The notes below the pieces were generated by a model that saw only the letters and a program-made list of their open reading frames with translations, was not told the DNA's origin and did no database searches. Source: an uncultured Ruminiclostridium sp. (GTDB lineage Bacteria > Bacillota > Clostridia > Oscillospirales > Ruminococcaceae). Taken from it: a DNA stretch of 15,102 bases. Location of the stretch: positions 1 through 15,102 of the forward strand of contig CAJUFF010000057.1 of NCBI GenBank assembly GCA_910585505.1. The letters run 5' to 3'. Positions 1-7,887 of the stretch are shown here, piece by piece. The position numbers were made by a program, and so were the translations under genes. The stretch's first letter is position 1; every line of letters starts with the position of its first letter.

Positions 1-201
1 TTGTCTCTTGACTGTATTATCAGTTTTTTCGTCAAATTGCATAATTTCAAAATCAGTAAAAATATAAAGTTAACAAAATTAAAATTTAAAATAAAATTTT
101 AAAGTAAATTAAGATATAACTATTGCTTTTTCTTTGTTAAAGTGATACAATAAAGATATGTAAATGTTGAATAAAATTGTTTTATATTAGATTACACCCT
201 A

Positions 202-260
202 AACACTATTCTCAAATTATCCGTAAATTTTTGCAATCTTTCTAATTTGAAAATAGTGTT
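202..260. repeat. 18-bp inverted repeat with 23-bp spacer
   Basis: Arms 202-219 and 243-260 are reverse complements at 17 of 18 positions; the only mismatch pairs C211 with A251. No T-tract follows on either strand, so it does not look like an intrinsic terminator. It lies about 100 bp upstream of the TATAAT box. It could be a protein-binding palindrome, an RNA hairpin if transcription starts near 158, or a decayed mobile-element end. Function unknown. Confidence 0.6.
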
Positions 261-363
261 AGTGTTCAAAAATTTAAAATAAAAACGTTATAAACGACGA
301 TCTAATTGTTTTGTTAGGTTTTTGAACGATTCTGATTTAATCTGTTTTTTAATTAAACTTTAC

Positions 364-402
364 TATAATTGTAATAATAATTTTAAAAAGGAAGCGCTCA
401 TA
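364..402 (+). promoter_or_regulatory. Putative -10 box and degenerate LacI/CcpA-type operator for the solute-binding protein gene
   Basis: A consensus TATAAT lies at 364-369, but no good -35 hexamer is found 16-18 bp upstream, so the promoter would need an activator or is weak. About 20 bp downstream, AGGAAGCGCTCATA (389-402) resembles the cre consensus TGWAANCGNTNWCA with three mismatches and has the AGCGCT core typical of LacI-family operators. Placement just after the expected start (near 376) would suit a roadblock or repressor site. Inferred only. Confidence 0.35.
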
Positions 403-421
403 ACTGATAAATTTTATTAGG

Positions 422-532
422 GATATGCAAAACTCGGTTTTGCAAGCGCATTGCCACGATATATAGGGTTGTCGTGCAATAAACAAACTATATAAAGTAT
501 CAGTGCTTTAAAAAATATGCGTTTTGCACATC
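422..532 (+). promoter_or_regulatory. Structured 5' leader with alternative hairpins
   Basis: Three pairings are visible. TGCAAAAC (426-433) and GTTTTGCA (437-444) make a perfect 8-bp hairpin with a TCG loop. ATTGCCACGA (450-459) pairs with TCGTGCAAT (472-480) with one bulged C. A second GTTTTGCA at 521-528 (extended 521-532) can pair with 422-433 over 11 of 12 positions, which excludes the first hairpin. The ribosome binding site AGGAGG (551-556) follows. This is the layout of a leader with two conformations, but I recognise no named riboswitch. Confidence 0.4.
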
Positions 533-568
533 TCTAAAATTTTATTAAAAAGGAGGTACTTCATTTTA

Positions 569-2128
569 ATGAACACCAAAAAGAAACTTTTGTCACTTAT
601 GCTGTGCGGCATTCTTGTACTGCTGTCGGCATGCTCGGATTCATCCGATGGCGGAGTTGAACAGGTAAATGCGGGCACAACTGTCACCACTACGGAAAAT
701 CTTGACAACGAGATCGACTACAACAGCATGGCCAACATCGAAAGCGTCGACACAAAAAACGAGGATGGCACGGGACCGAAATATGTATCGGGACAATTAG
801 CAGGTAATGTCAAAGCTTTATGCTATTATGACATAAACACATCGGAACCCGAAACTACGGAAATCTTTGCTCAGCGTTTCGGCGGTACCATGGAGGTTGA
901 GATAGCTTCGTCGGGAGAATGGTTTGACAAACTCGGTACATATATTTCCACAGGCAACTCACCCGACTTAGTAAGATATGATTGGGAAGCGTTTCCCTGC
1001 TACGCATCCAAAAACACCTATACCGCTCTTGACGAATGGCTTGATATGGACGCCGATCTTTGGATAGATATAAAAGATGTTATCGAGGATTTCAACTATG
1101 CCGGCAAGCATTTCTACTTCCCCTCGGACGTACAGCCCAATTTCACAATTCATTATAACAGGGCAAGCGTTCTTGAAGCCGGTTTAAAGGATCCATGGGA
1201 TCTTTATCAGGCAGGCGAATGGAACTGGAACACCTTTAAACAGCTTTGTGAACAGTGGGTAGACCAGAGCGAAACTCATATAGGATTTACCGGAGGAAGC
1301 TGGACCGCGATGATGTTCGCCAACTCCACAGGCGTAAAGACCTTTGACGTTACGGGAGACGACATTATAAACAATCTCCGCAGCGAAAACGTAGAGAGAG
1401 CAATGAGCTTCCTTGCAGATATGAAAAAGGGAGGACTTATTGCCGACGGTTATATGCACCCCGGTGAAGCTTTTGTCACAGGTGATCTCCTGTTCCTTGC
1501 CATGGGTTACGAATGGGGTATTGAAAGCGCTCAGGAAACCATATTCAAAAAAGGTCTTAACGGAGATATGGTAACTCTCCCCATACCAAAGGATCCCCTT
1601 TCCGATACCTACTATGTGGCTGCCGATACTTTCGGCTATATGGTGCCCGCCGGAGCTCCAAATGTTCAGGGCGGCGTAGACTGGATACTTTCCAGCAGAA
1701 TTTATGAGTCCGACCCCGAAACAAAAGCGGCAGATTACGCCAAGAAAACCTCTACGGATCCTATTTATTACGACAAGTGTCCCCAATGCAAATATGACTA
1801 TATTTCCAACAATAACGCCGATCTCACCGTTTGCCCCGAATGTCAGACGGCAAGAAGAGAAAAATTCAAACCCGTCTACACGGTTGAACAGCTTGAACTT
1901 ATTGACGATATGCTTCATTCGGATAAATTCGAGCTTGTATTTGATAACGCAATGGGCATAGATACCGATTTGCAGAGCTTGCTCATTGAAGGAGAGGAAT
2001 CGCTCTTTGACGGACCCATTTACTTCGGCACATCCTATGCGGCAACATTGGACAGCCAGTATCAGGCAATCGAAGCGTATGTTCAGCCCTACCGTGATCA
2101 GATCAAAAAAGCGGCTGCTGAAGCTTAA
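569..2128 (+). CDS. Extracellular sugar-binding lipoprotein of an ABC transporter (family 1 solute-binding protein)
   Basis: This 519-residue protein is a lipid-anchored solute-binding protein that would deliver a sugar or oligosaccharide to an ABC importer at the outer face of the membrane. The ATG at 569 is chosen over an upstream in-frame ATG (524) because AGGAGG (551-556) precedes it and it begins a classic lipoprotein signal: MNTKKK, a hydrophobic stretch, then LSAC with lipidated Cys22. The remainder has the spaced Trp/Tyr-rich pattern of family 1 binding proteins (for example NWNTFKQLCEQW and the segment around IGFTGGSW). Residues 404-425 hold CPQC and CPEC separated by 14 residues, a zinc-ribbon-like insertion not expected in this family. 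No permease or ATPase gene adjoins it; the downstream glycosidases suggest an oligosaccharide ligand. The family call is firm, the ligand unknown. Confidence 0.88.
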   Translation: MNTKKKLLSLMLCGILVLLSACSDSSDGGVEQVNAGTTVTTTENLDNEIDYNSMANIESVDTKNEDGTGPKYVSGQLAGNVKALCYYDINTSEPETTEIFAQRFGGTMEVEIASSGEWFDKLGTYISTGNSPDLVRYDWEAFPCYASKNTYTALDEWLDMDADLWIDIKDVIEDFNYAGKHFYFPSDVQPNFTIHYNRASVLEAGLKDPWDLYQAGEWNWNTFKQLCEQWVDQSETHIGFTGGSWTAMMFANSTGVKTFDVTGDDIINNLRSENVERAMSFLADMKKGGLIADGYMHPGEAFVTGDLLFLAMGYEWGIESAQETIFKKGLNGDMVTLPIPKDPLSDTYYVAADTFGYMVPAGAPNVQGGVDWILSSRIYESDPETKAADYAKKTSTDPIYYDKCPQCKYDYISNNNADLTVCPECQTARREKFKPVYTVEQLELIDDMLHSDKFELVFDNAMGIDTDLQSLLIEGEESLFDGPIYFGTSYAATLDSQYQAIEAYVQPYRDQIKKAAAEA

Positions 2129-2172
2129 TTATTTTATCTTGTTGAAATTTTTCTTTTAAAATTCTTTATCCG

Positions 2173-2199
2173 ATCCCGCATAAAGCGGGATTATTTTTT
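2173..2199 (+). terminator. Rho-independent terminator after the solute-binding protein gene
   Basis: ATCCCGC (2173-2179) and GCGGGAT (2185-2191) form a 7-bp GC-rich stem with an ATAAA loop, followed by TATTTTTT. It lies 45 bp after the stop codon and ends this transcript, leaving the glycosidase genes under their own promoter. Confidence 0.85.
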
Positions 2200-2365
2200 A
2201 CAAACTTAAGCCAGTTCGCCTTTTTACGAGTGTCATCACTTTCATAAATAGCTTTGGAACAATGTGAATCTCTCCTTCAGTTATAATATATCATAACACC
2301 ATGTCAATGTCAAATAAAGATACAAAAATTTTTGTTTCATTTTTTAAAAAAAAACTAATTTTTCA

Positions 2366-2414
2366 TTGACAAAAATATGTAAATACTGTAAAATGGTACC
2401 TGAAAACGTTATCA
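2366..2414 (+). promoter_or_regulatory. Sigma-A promoter with perfect cre site for the glycosidase operon
   Basis: TTGACA (2366-2371), a 17-bp spacer and TAAAAT (2389-2394) form a near-consensus promoter. TGAAAACGTTATCA at 2401-2414 matches every position of the cre consensus TGWAANCGNTNWCA and covers the expected start site, so CcpA or a LacI-family local repressor should block initiation. The leader then contains an imperfect hairpin (GTCGG 2427-2431 with CCGAC 2460-2464, GGAA 2437-2440 with TTCC 2452-2455) before the ribosome binding site. Confidence 0.8.
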
Positions 2415-2482
2415 TAATTATTTCTTGTCGGAGAGGGGAAGATCTGCATAATTCCTTCGCCGACTTCTGAAAGGAGAATGTT

Positions 2483-3982
2483 ATGAAATATACCAATCCG
2501 GTTATAAGAGGCTTTTATCCCGATCCCAGCATATGCAAGGCGGACGGATATTTTTACCTTGTTTGCAGCAGCTTTCAGTACTTCCCCGCTATTCCATTAT
2601 TTAAAAGCAAGGATCTTGTGAATTGGAAACAAATAGGTCATTGTATAACAAGAAAAAGTCAGCTTGACTTAAACAATGCCAACGCGTCGGGAGGCATTTT
2701 TGCCCCCACCATACGCTATAATAAGGGAAGATTTTATGTGGTTGTCACAGACACAGACGGAGAAGGAAATTTTTATCTGTATACCGATGATATAAACGGC
2801 GAGTGGTCTGAACCTGTAAAAGTGGAAAGGGGCGGAATCGATCCTTCCCTGCTGTTTGACGGCGACAAAACCTTTTTTATGAGCAATGGCGAGGATAGCT
2901 TTGGAGAAAGCGGCATATCTTTGTGCGAAATTGACATAGACACAGGAAAGCTGCTTACTCCCGCCAAATGTATCTGCAAAGGAACTGGCGGTCGTTTTAT
3001 AGAAGCTCCTCACCTGTATCATATAGGCGAATGGTACTATCTCCTTGCGGCCGAGGGCGGCACCGAATACGGACATACAGAGTGTATGTTCAGGAGCAAG
3101 GATCCGTACGGTCCGTATGAAAGCTGCCCCCACAATCCCATACTTTCCAACAGGAACCTGGGCGGATATATGATACAGGGCGCGGGGCACGCGGATATTA
3201 CGGAAGACGATAACGGACAGTGGTGGATAATAAACCTCGCTTTCAGACAAATCTCCATGTGGCGGCAGTTCCACCATTTAGGCAGAGAGGTTTTTTTAGA
3301 GCCCATATACTGGACCGAAGACGGATGGCTTAAAGTAGGAACCGACGGTACAAGCCGTATCGGCTATGACGTGACCGAAGACGACTGCAGATCCTTTGAC
3401 TCCGCCGAATATCCGGAAGACAAGTGGTCGCTTGACAGCAGAACCGCTTGCTATATAAGACGCCCCAATTACAATAATTACCGCTTTGAGGAAAACGATG
3501 TATATCTTTTGGGAACAAGCGCAAAACTTAACAGCAAAGATAATGTAACATTTGTGGGAGACAGGCAAAGAGAATTCAACTTCACCGCTCAGACGGAAAT
3601 TGACGGAACAACCGTAGGAGAAGCTACCCGCTGCGGTCTTACCGCCTACATGAACGAAAGCAATCATTATGACCTTTCCGTGACAAAATCTTCCGACGGC
3701 TGCAAAGTAACCGGTATTATCAATATAGGCGGAGTTGAAATAAAAATGGGAGAAATAACCTTGAACAACGGTACTATTTCCCTTAAAATATCGGCTGACG
3801 CAAATTGCTACAAACTGCACGCTAAAAATGAAAACGGCGAATGGCAGCAGCTTGCGGCAATGGAATCAAAGTACATCAGCACTGAAGTGTGCGAAGGCTT
3901 TACGGGAGTAGTTATCGGCATTTTCTGTGAGGACATCGGAAATTGTCCTGAACCCGTTAAATTCGGAATATGCCCCAAATAA
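2483..3982 (+). CDS. GH43 glycoside hydrolase (beta-xylosidase / alpha-L-arabinofuranosidase type)
   Basis: The 499-residue protein has no signal peptide, so it should act in the cytoplasm on imported xylo- or arabino-oligosaccharides. The N-terminal five-bladed beta-propeller carries the three family residues: general base Asp14 in NPVIRGFYPDPSI, the pKa-modulating Asp120 in GGIDPSLLFDG and the general acid Glu174 in RFIEAPHLY. Their spacing resembles characterised GH43 beta-xylosidases (Asp14, Asp127 and Glu186 in the Selenomonas enzyme, from memory). The region after about residue 300 fits the C-terminal beta-sandwich common in xylosidase-like members. The ribosome binding site AAAGGAGAA sits just before ATG 2483. 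First gene of a three-gene operon under the cre-controlled promoter. Xylosidase versus arabinofuranosidase cannot be decided by eye. Confidence 0.9.
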   Translation: MKYTNPVIRGFYPDPSICKADGYFYLVCSSFQYFPAIPLFKSKDLVNWKQIGHCITRKSQLDLNNANASGGIFAPTIRYNKGRFYVVVTDTDGEGNFYLYTDDINGEWSEPVKVERGGIDPSLLFDGDKTFFMSNGEDSFGESGISLCEIDIDTGKLLTPAKCICKGTGGRFIEAPHLYHIGEWYYLLAAEGGTEYGHTECMFRSKDPYGPYESCPHNPILSNRNLGGYMIQGAGHADITEDDNGQWWIINLAFRQISMWRQFHHLGREVFLEPIYWTEDGWLKVGTDGTSRIGYDVTEDDCRSFDSAEYPEDKWSLDSRTACYIRRPNYNNYRFEENDVYLLGTSAKLNSKDNVTFVGDRQREFNFTAQTEIDGTTVGEATRCGLTAYMNESNHYDLSVTKSSDGCKVTGIINIGGVEIKMGEITLNNGTISLKISADANCYKLHAKNENGEWQQLAAMESKYISTEVCEGFTGVVIGIFCEDIGNCPEPVKFGICPK

Positions 3983-3998
3983 ATATAAAACCGAATTT
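3959..3998 (+). repeat. Intercistronic hairpin spanning the GH43 stop codon
   Basis: AAATTCGG (3959-3966) and CCGAATTT (3991-3998) are perfect 8-bp inverted arms around the GH43 stop codon. The right arm ends about 10 bp before the ribosome binding site of the next gene. It could adjust mRNA stability or relative translation; no T-tract supports termination. Confidence 0.45.
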
Positions 3999-4023
3999 TA
4001 TATTACAGAAAGGACGAAAAAAT

Positions 4024-5562
4024 ATGGCAAAGTGGCTTGAGAACGCAATTTTTTACCAAATTTATCCTCAATCCTTCTGCGATACCAACGCGGACGGAAT
4101 CGGAGACATTCGCGGTATCATCTCAAAGCTTGATTACATCAAGGAAACGGGATTTAACGCCATCTGGCTTAATCCCTGCTTTGAATCACCATTCGGAGAC
4201 GCGGGCTATGACGTATCGGATTACTGCAAGGTAGCTCCGCGATACGGCACAAACGAGGATTTAAAAGAACTTTTTAAAGAGCTGCATAAAAGAGATATGC
4301 ATATTCTTCTCGATCTTGTTCCGGGTCACACCTCCGTGGAGCACAAATGGTTCAAGGAATCGTTAAAAGCTGAGAAAAACGAGTTCACCGACCGATATGT
4401 CTGGACCGACAACGTCTGGGAAGGGCCGGAGGGCATGAACAATATCAGAGGAATTTCGGAGCGCGACGGCTGCTGCGGTGTCAACTTCTTCTCCCATCAG
4501 CCGGCTCTTAACTACGGCTATTATAAAATCACCCGCCCATGGCAGATGTCGCCCGAAGATCCCGGTCCAACCGCTACTTTGAACGCCATAATAGACATTA
4601 TGCGCTTTTGGCTCAGTATGGGCTGCGACGGATTCCGTGTTGATATGGCAGCCTCCCTTGTTAAAAACGATGAGGAAAGCAAAGGAACAATCGCTTTATG
4701 GAAAAAAATAAGGAAATTTCTTGACGAAGAATTTCCCGAAGCAGCAATGGTATCCGAATGGGGCGAACCAGACAAATCTCTTGAAGGCGGATTCCATATG
4801 GATTTTCTGCTTCACTTCGGTCCTTCTCACTACAACGATCTTTTCCGCTGTCCCGAACCGTTTTTCAGCAAAAGAGGAAAAGGAAATGCTGCGGAATTTG
4901 TAAAGCGCTATGTGGAAAATTATGAAAAAACCGGAGGCAAAGGTCTTATTTGCATACCATCAAGCAACCACGATATGGACAGACTGTCGAGATGCTTCGA
5001 CATTGACGAGTTAAAGATATGCTTTGCCTTTCTCCTCTCCATGCCCGGAGCTCCCTTTATTTACTACGGCGACGAAATAGGAATGAAATATCTTGTAAAC
5101 CTAAAGTCCGTGGAAGGCGGTTACGGCAGAACTGGCTCACGTTCTCCGATGCAGTGGGACGATACCGCAAACGCCGGGTTCAGCTCCGCTTCGCCCGAAA
5201 ATCTGTATATTCAAATTGACCCGGATAAAAACAGACCCACTGTAAAGAACTCAATTGAAAACGGTGATTCCCTCTTAAACGAGGTCAAAAAGCTTATTAA
5301 AATAAGACAAAGCCTACCCGCTCTGCAAAGCGGCGGAAAAATTGATTTTGTTTTCTCCAATGAAAACGTTTATCCCCTTGCCTATGTGAGAAGCGGCGAA
5401 AACGAAAAAATACTTGTTGTTATCAATCCCTCTGACAAAGAGTGTGAATTCAAGTTTGACAACGATGAGGACAAGGTTATTTATCAAAACGGCAATGTAT
5501 CACTTAAAAACGGAAAGGTAATATCATTGCCTCAAAGTGCCGCGTTCATAAAACTTAAGTGA
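4024..5562 (+). CDS. GH13 family alpha-glucosidase-like enzyme
   Basis: This 512-residue (beta/alpha)8-barrel enzyme should hydrolyse or transfer alpha-glucosyl bonds of small oligosaccharides in the cytoplasm (no signal peptide). ATG 4024 is chosen because AGAAAGGA precedes it. GH13 motifs in order: DGIGDIRGI (residues 24-32), region I DLVPGHTS (97-104, with Gly where Asn is usual), region II GFRVDMAA with nucleophile Asp207, region III with acid Glu245 in SEWGEP, region IV SSNHD with transition-state Asp317, then YYGDEIGM. SRSPMQWDDTANAGFS resembles the oligo-1,6-glucosidase/alpha-glucosidase branch. The GH43 stop lies 41 bp upstream and the reductase start 35 bp downstream, so it is the middle gene of the operon. 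Substrate (isomaltose-, maltose- or trehalose-like) is not determinable here. Confidence 0.88.
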   Translation: MAKWLENAIFYQIYPQSFCDTNADGIGDIRGIISKLDYIKETGFNAIWLNPCFESPFGDAGYDVSDYCKVAPRYGTNEDLKELFKELHKRDMHILLDLVPGHTSVEHKWFKESLKAEKNEFTDRYVWTDNVWEGPEGMNNIRGISERDGCCGVNFFSHQPALNYGYYKITRPWQMSPEDPGPTATLNAIIDIMRFWLSMGCDGFRVDMAASLVKNDEESKGTIALWKKIRKFLDEEFPEAAMVSEWGEPDKSLEGGFHMDFLLHFGPSHYNDLFRCPEPFFSKRGKGNAAEFVKRYVENYEKTGGKGLICIPSSNHDMDRLSRCFDIDELKICFAFLLSMPGAPFIYYGDEIGMKYLVNLKSVEGGYGRTGSRSPMQWDDTANAGFSSASPENLYIQIDPDKNRPTVKNSIENGDSLLNEVKKLIKIRQSLPALQSGGKIDFVFSNENVYPLAYVRSGENEKILVVINPSDKECEFKFDNDEDKVIYQNGNVSLKNGKVISLPQSAAFIKLK

Positions 5563-5597
5563 ACAAAAAATCTATAAATCGGAAAGGAATAACAAAA

Positions 5598-6698
5598 ATG
5601 ATCTGTAAACCATTTAAAGACTTATCCCTCTCCTCCCTCGGATTAGGAAATATGAGACTTCCCACCTGCCCGCAAAAAGAGGGCAATCCCATAGACCGTG
5701 AAGCGGCCGGAAAAATATTAGATTATGCTATGGAACACGGAGTAAATTATTACGATACTGCTTACGTGTATAACAACGGAGACTCCGAAAAGTTTTTGGG
5801 AGAAACCATAACCAAATATCCCAGAGAAAGCTACTATCTTGCCACAAAATTCAATATAATGGCAAACCCAGATTACAAGAATGTGTTTGAGGAGCAGCTA
5901 AAGCGCCTGAACACCGACTATATAGACTTTTATCTGGTTCATGCGGTAATGGACAACAATTTCCAAAAATATATTGACAGTGGTTGTATCGACTACTTCA
6001 ACGAGCTGAGAAAAAAGGGCAAAATACGCTACCTGGGCTTTTCCAATCACTCAAGCCCAGAAACGCTTAAAATGTTCATAAAACAGAATAACTGGGATTT
6101 TGTTCAAATTCAACTTAACTACTTCGACTGGGAATACGGTTCCGCAAAAAAGGAATATGAGATTATCGCGAAAAATAATCTTCCCGTTATTGTAATGGAA
6201 CCCGTAAGAGGCGGAAGGTTGGCGGGACTTACGGACGAAGCCAACGAGCTTCTGAAAGCCGCCCAACCCGATTGGTCGATAGCGTCGTGGGCGTTCAGGT
6301 GGCTTAAAACGCTGCCGCAGGTTCAGGTAATATTAAGCGGTATGTCCAATATGGAACAGGTAATCGACAACGTAAACACATTTTCGGACGCTGAATGTCT
6401 TTCCGACAACGAAATAAAACTTCTGTTCAAAGCAAGAGAGATGTTCAAGGATCAGATTCAGGTGCCTTGTACCGCTTGCCGATACTGCTGCGATGAATGT
6501 CCGCAAAAGATTGATATTCCTAAAGTACTTTCTGTTTATAACGAATATAAACTGAATGGCGACTGGACGTTGGAAAAGCTGAAAAAATCAGAAGAATCCG
6601 GACCAAAGAATTGTATCGGATGCGGAAAATGCACCGTTCATTGTCCTCAAAGCATCGGCATACCGGAGATTATGCAGGAGCTTAAAAGTAAGCTGTAA
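5598..6698 (+). CDS. Aldo/keto reductase with C-terminal 4Fe-4S motifs
   Basis: The 366-residue protein joins an AKR barrel (about residues 1-280) to an Fe-S tail. The catalytic tetrad is visible: Asp53 and Tyr58 (DTAYVY), Lys84 (ATKF) and His115 (LVHAV). The tail has two C-x2-C-x2-C-x3-C motifs, Cys291/294/297/301 and Cys339/342/345/349, each followed by proline, a bacterial ferredoxin-like pattern for one or two 4Fe-4S clusters. Such proteins are common in Clostridia and probably couple carbonyl reduction to ferredoxin-type electron transfer; substrates are largely unknown. ATG 5598 is preferred over GTG 5559 because AAAGGAA lies just upstream and the fold begins there. Last gene of the glycosidase operon, so a role in sugar catabolism or redox balance is inferred. 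Confidence 0.88.
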   Translation: MICKPFKDLSLSSLGLGNMRLPTCPQKEGNPIDREAAGKILDYAMEHGVNYYDTAYVYNNGDSEKFLGETITKYPRESYYLATKFNIMANPDYKNVFEEQLKRLNTDYIDFYLVHAVMDNNFQKYIDSGCIDYFNELRKKGKIRYLGFSNHSSPETLKMFIKQNNWDFVQIQLNYFDWEYGSAKKEYEIIAKNNLPVIVMEPVRGGRLAGLTDEANELLKAAQPDWSIASWAFRWLKTLPQVQVILSGMSNMEQVIDNVNTFSDAECLSDNEIKLLFKAREMFKDQIQVPCTACRYCCDECPQKIDIPKVLSVYNEYKLNGDWTLEKLKKSEESGPKNCIGCGKCTVHCPQSIGIPEIMQELKSKL

Positions 6699-6704
6699 AC
6701 AACA

Positions 6705-6740
6705 AAAGAAGAAGCGGTTTTCCCGTTTCTTCTTTTTTTT
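6705..6740 (+). terminator. Terminator at the end of the glycosidase operon
   Basis: A 13-bp stem (6705-6717 with 6723-6735, one G-U pair) closes a TTTTC loop and runs into T8 (6733-6740). The A-rich left arm may also let it act for the converging slipin gene, whose stop codon overlaps it at 6739-6741. Confidence 0.85.
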
Positions 6741-7839
6741 ATTTGTCGGTATTTGTAAGCAACGCGTAAAGTTCTGCCAGAAGCCCTTTTCCTCCGTTAA
6801 CGTTTATTTCAGAAACATGCTCGCATATCCTCTCTATATATTCCAGTTCCTTAAGCTTCCTTAACGTGGTATTTTCGTCCATGAGCTTGGCGGTATTGAG
6901 AAGAGAACGAGTGGAAGCAACTTCCTCCCTGCGGGTAATAACATTCGCCTGCGCCGTCTTTTCAGCCAAAAGCACCGAATTCATTATGGCACTTATCTCT
7001 CCCGGAAGTATAATATCCTTTATTCCCGCGTTAGTAATATCTATATAGGAACGCGCGGTTTTTTCATGCAAAGCGTTCAAAACCTCGTCGCATATTTTGT
7101 CGCGATTTTCCAGTATCTCATCTGTTTTGTACCTGCTTATGTATTCGCGGAGAGTAAGCTGACACAGACTGTAAAGATATTCATTGAGATTCTGCGCAAC
7201 ATCGGCTATCCTTCGCGCATCGGTTACCTTATAAAACATTGTAAAGTTTATTCTTAAAGCCACCTTGTCCGCCGTAAGTATCTCTTGCCCCGATACCGCA
7301 AGCTGTCTCGTCCTCATATCCTCATATTCGGCGGTTACGCTTATGTTGCCTTTCCAGAAATAATACTTTCCGGGTTCCAGCATACCCATATACTTATTGT
7401 CAAAATAGAGTCTTGCCGTTTCGTGAGAGCCTACGCTTATCTCGGTATACATCTTTGAGGGAATCTTATCTATCACCGCCGCAGTTAAAGCGTAGGTTAT
7501 ATCGGGATTATCCACATTTATTTTACGAAACTCATGATCGCCTCCCTCTTTCCAGAAACCGTACCTTCCCGCAGCAAATATCTCACGGAAATTGCCGTTA
7601 AGATAGTGCATACAAATCTCATTGTCAGCCACTTCAACAAGCATAAGCTTTTCCCTGCCCTCCTCGGTGGCCATAACTGCGTCTATCGTGCAGCTTTCTG
7701 GAACAAACGCCTGAAATACGCTTACGAGCTCGATATTGGAATCCCCGAACACATTGTATTTTCCCGTATCAAGAATCCTTACAAATTTCCCGTTTTTATA
7801 AAGTATACCCTTTTCCTTACCGTCAATTATAACCTTCAT
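6739..7839 (-). CDS. SPFH/slipin-like protein without a membrane anchor
   Basis: This 366-residue protein has a band-7/slipin domain at about 175-310: VSGQEILTADKVALRINFTMFYKV (190s) followed by the helical SLLAEKTAQANV-type segment (288-315). Family members assemble into ring or cage scaffolds at membranes. No N-terminal transmembrane helix is present. Instead there are three related units (residues 11-32, 76-97, 142-163) of the form LY-x-NGKF-x2-IL-x-GKY-x-FW, spaced about 65 residues apart, probably small beta modules. The ribosome binding site GAAGGGA precedes ATG 7839. It is alone in its transcription unit, converging on the glycosidase operon. Function not known; stress or membrane-integrity roles are possible by analogy. 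Confidence 0.8.
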   Translation of the reverse strand: MKVIIDGKEKGILYKNGKFVRILDTGKYNVFGDSNIELVSVFQAFVPESCTIDAVMATEEGREKLMLVEVADNEICMHYLNGNFREIFAAGRYGFWKEGGDHEFRKINVDNPDITYALTAAVIDKIPSKMYTEISVGSHETARLYFDNKYMGMLEPGKYYFWKGNISVTAEYEDMRTRQLAVSGQEILTADKVALRINFTMFYKVTDARRIADVAQNLNEYLYSLCQLTLREYISRYKTDEILENRDKICDEVLNALHEKTARSYIDITNAGIKDIILPGEISAIMNSVLLAEKTAQANVITRREEVASTRSLLNTAKLMDENTTLRKLKELEYIERICEHVSEINVNGGKGLLAELYALLTNTDK

Positions 7840-7851
7840 TTTATTTTTCCC

Positions 7852-7881
7852 TTCAACTTTACTTTAACGTAATGATATATA
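7852..7881 (+). promoter_or_regulatory. Putative plus-strand promoter for the structured RNA
   Basis: TTCAAC (7852-7857), 18-bp spacer, TATATA (7876-7881). The expected start, near 7888, falls directly before the first strong stem (AAGGGA at 7890). It is divergent from the slipin gene. Moderate match only. Confidence 0.4.
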
Positions 7882-7887
7882 AAATCC

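Larger units (their letters stand above)
1..421. other. AT-rich gene-free region upstream of the solute-binding protein
   Basis: I see no convincing coding region in this stretch on either strand. It is very AT-rich and holds a weak plus-strand promoter-like pair (TTGCTT at 123-128 and TACAAT at 146-151, 17-bp spacer), a long inverted repeat (202-260) and a TATAAT box (364-369), the latter two listed separately. Whether transporter permease genes lie left of the window cannot be seen. Confidence 0.6.

Noticed and set aside
524..568. Upstream ATG extension of the solute-binding protein
   Set aside because: It has no ribosome binding site and would place 15 residues before a standard lipoprotein signal peptide.
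1184..1918. 244-codon frame antisense to the solute-binding protein gene
   Set aside because: No recognisable motifs or ribosome binding site; the plus-strand protein is well supported.
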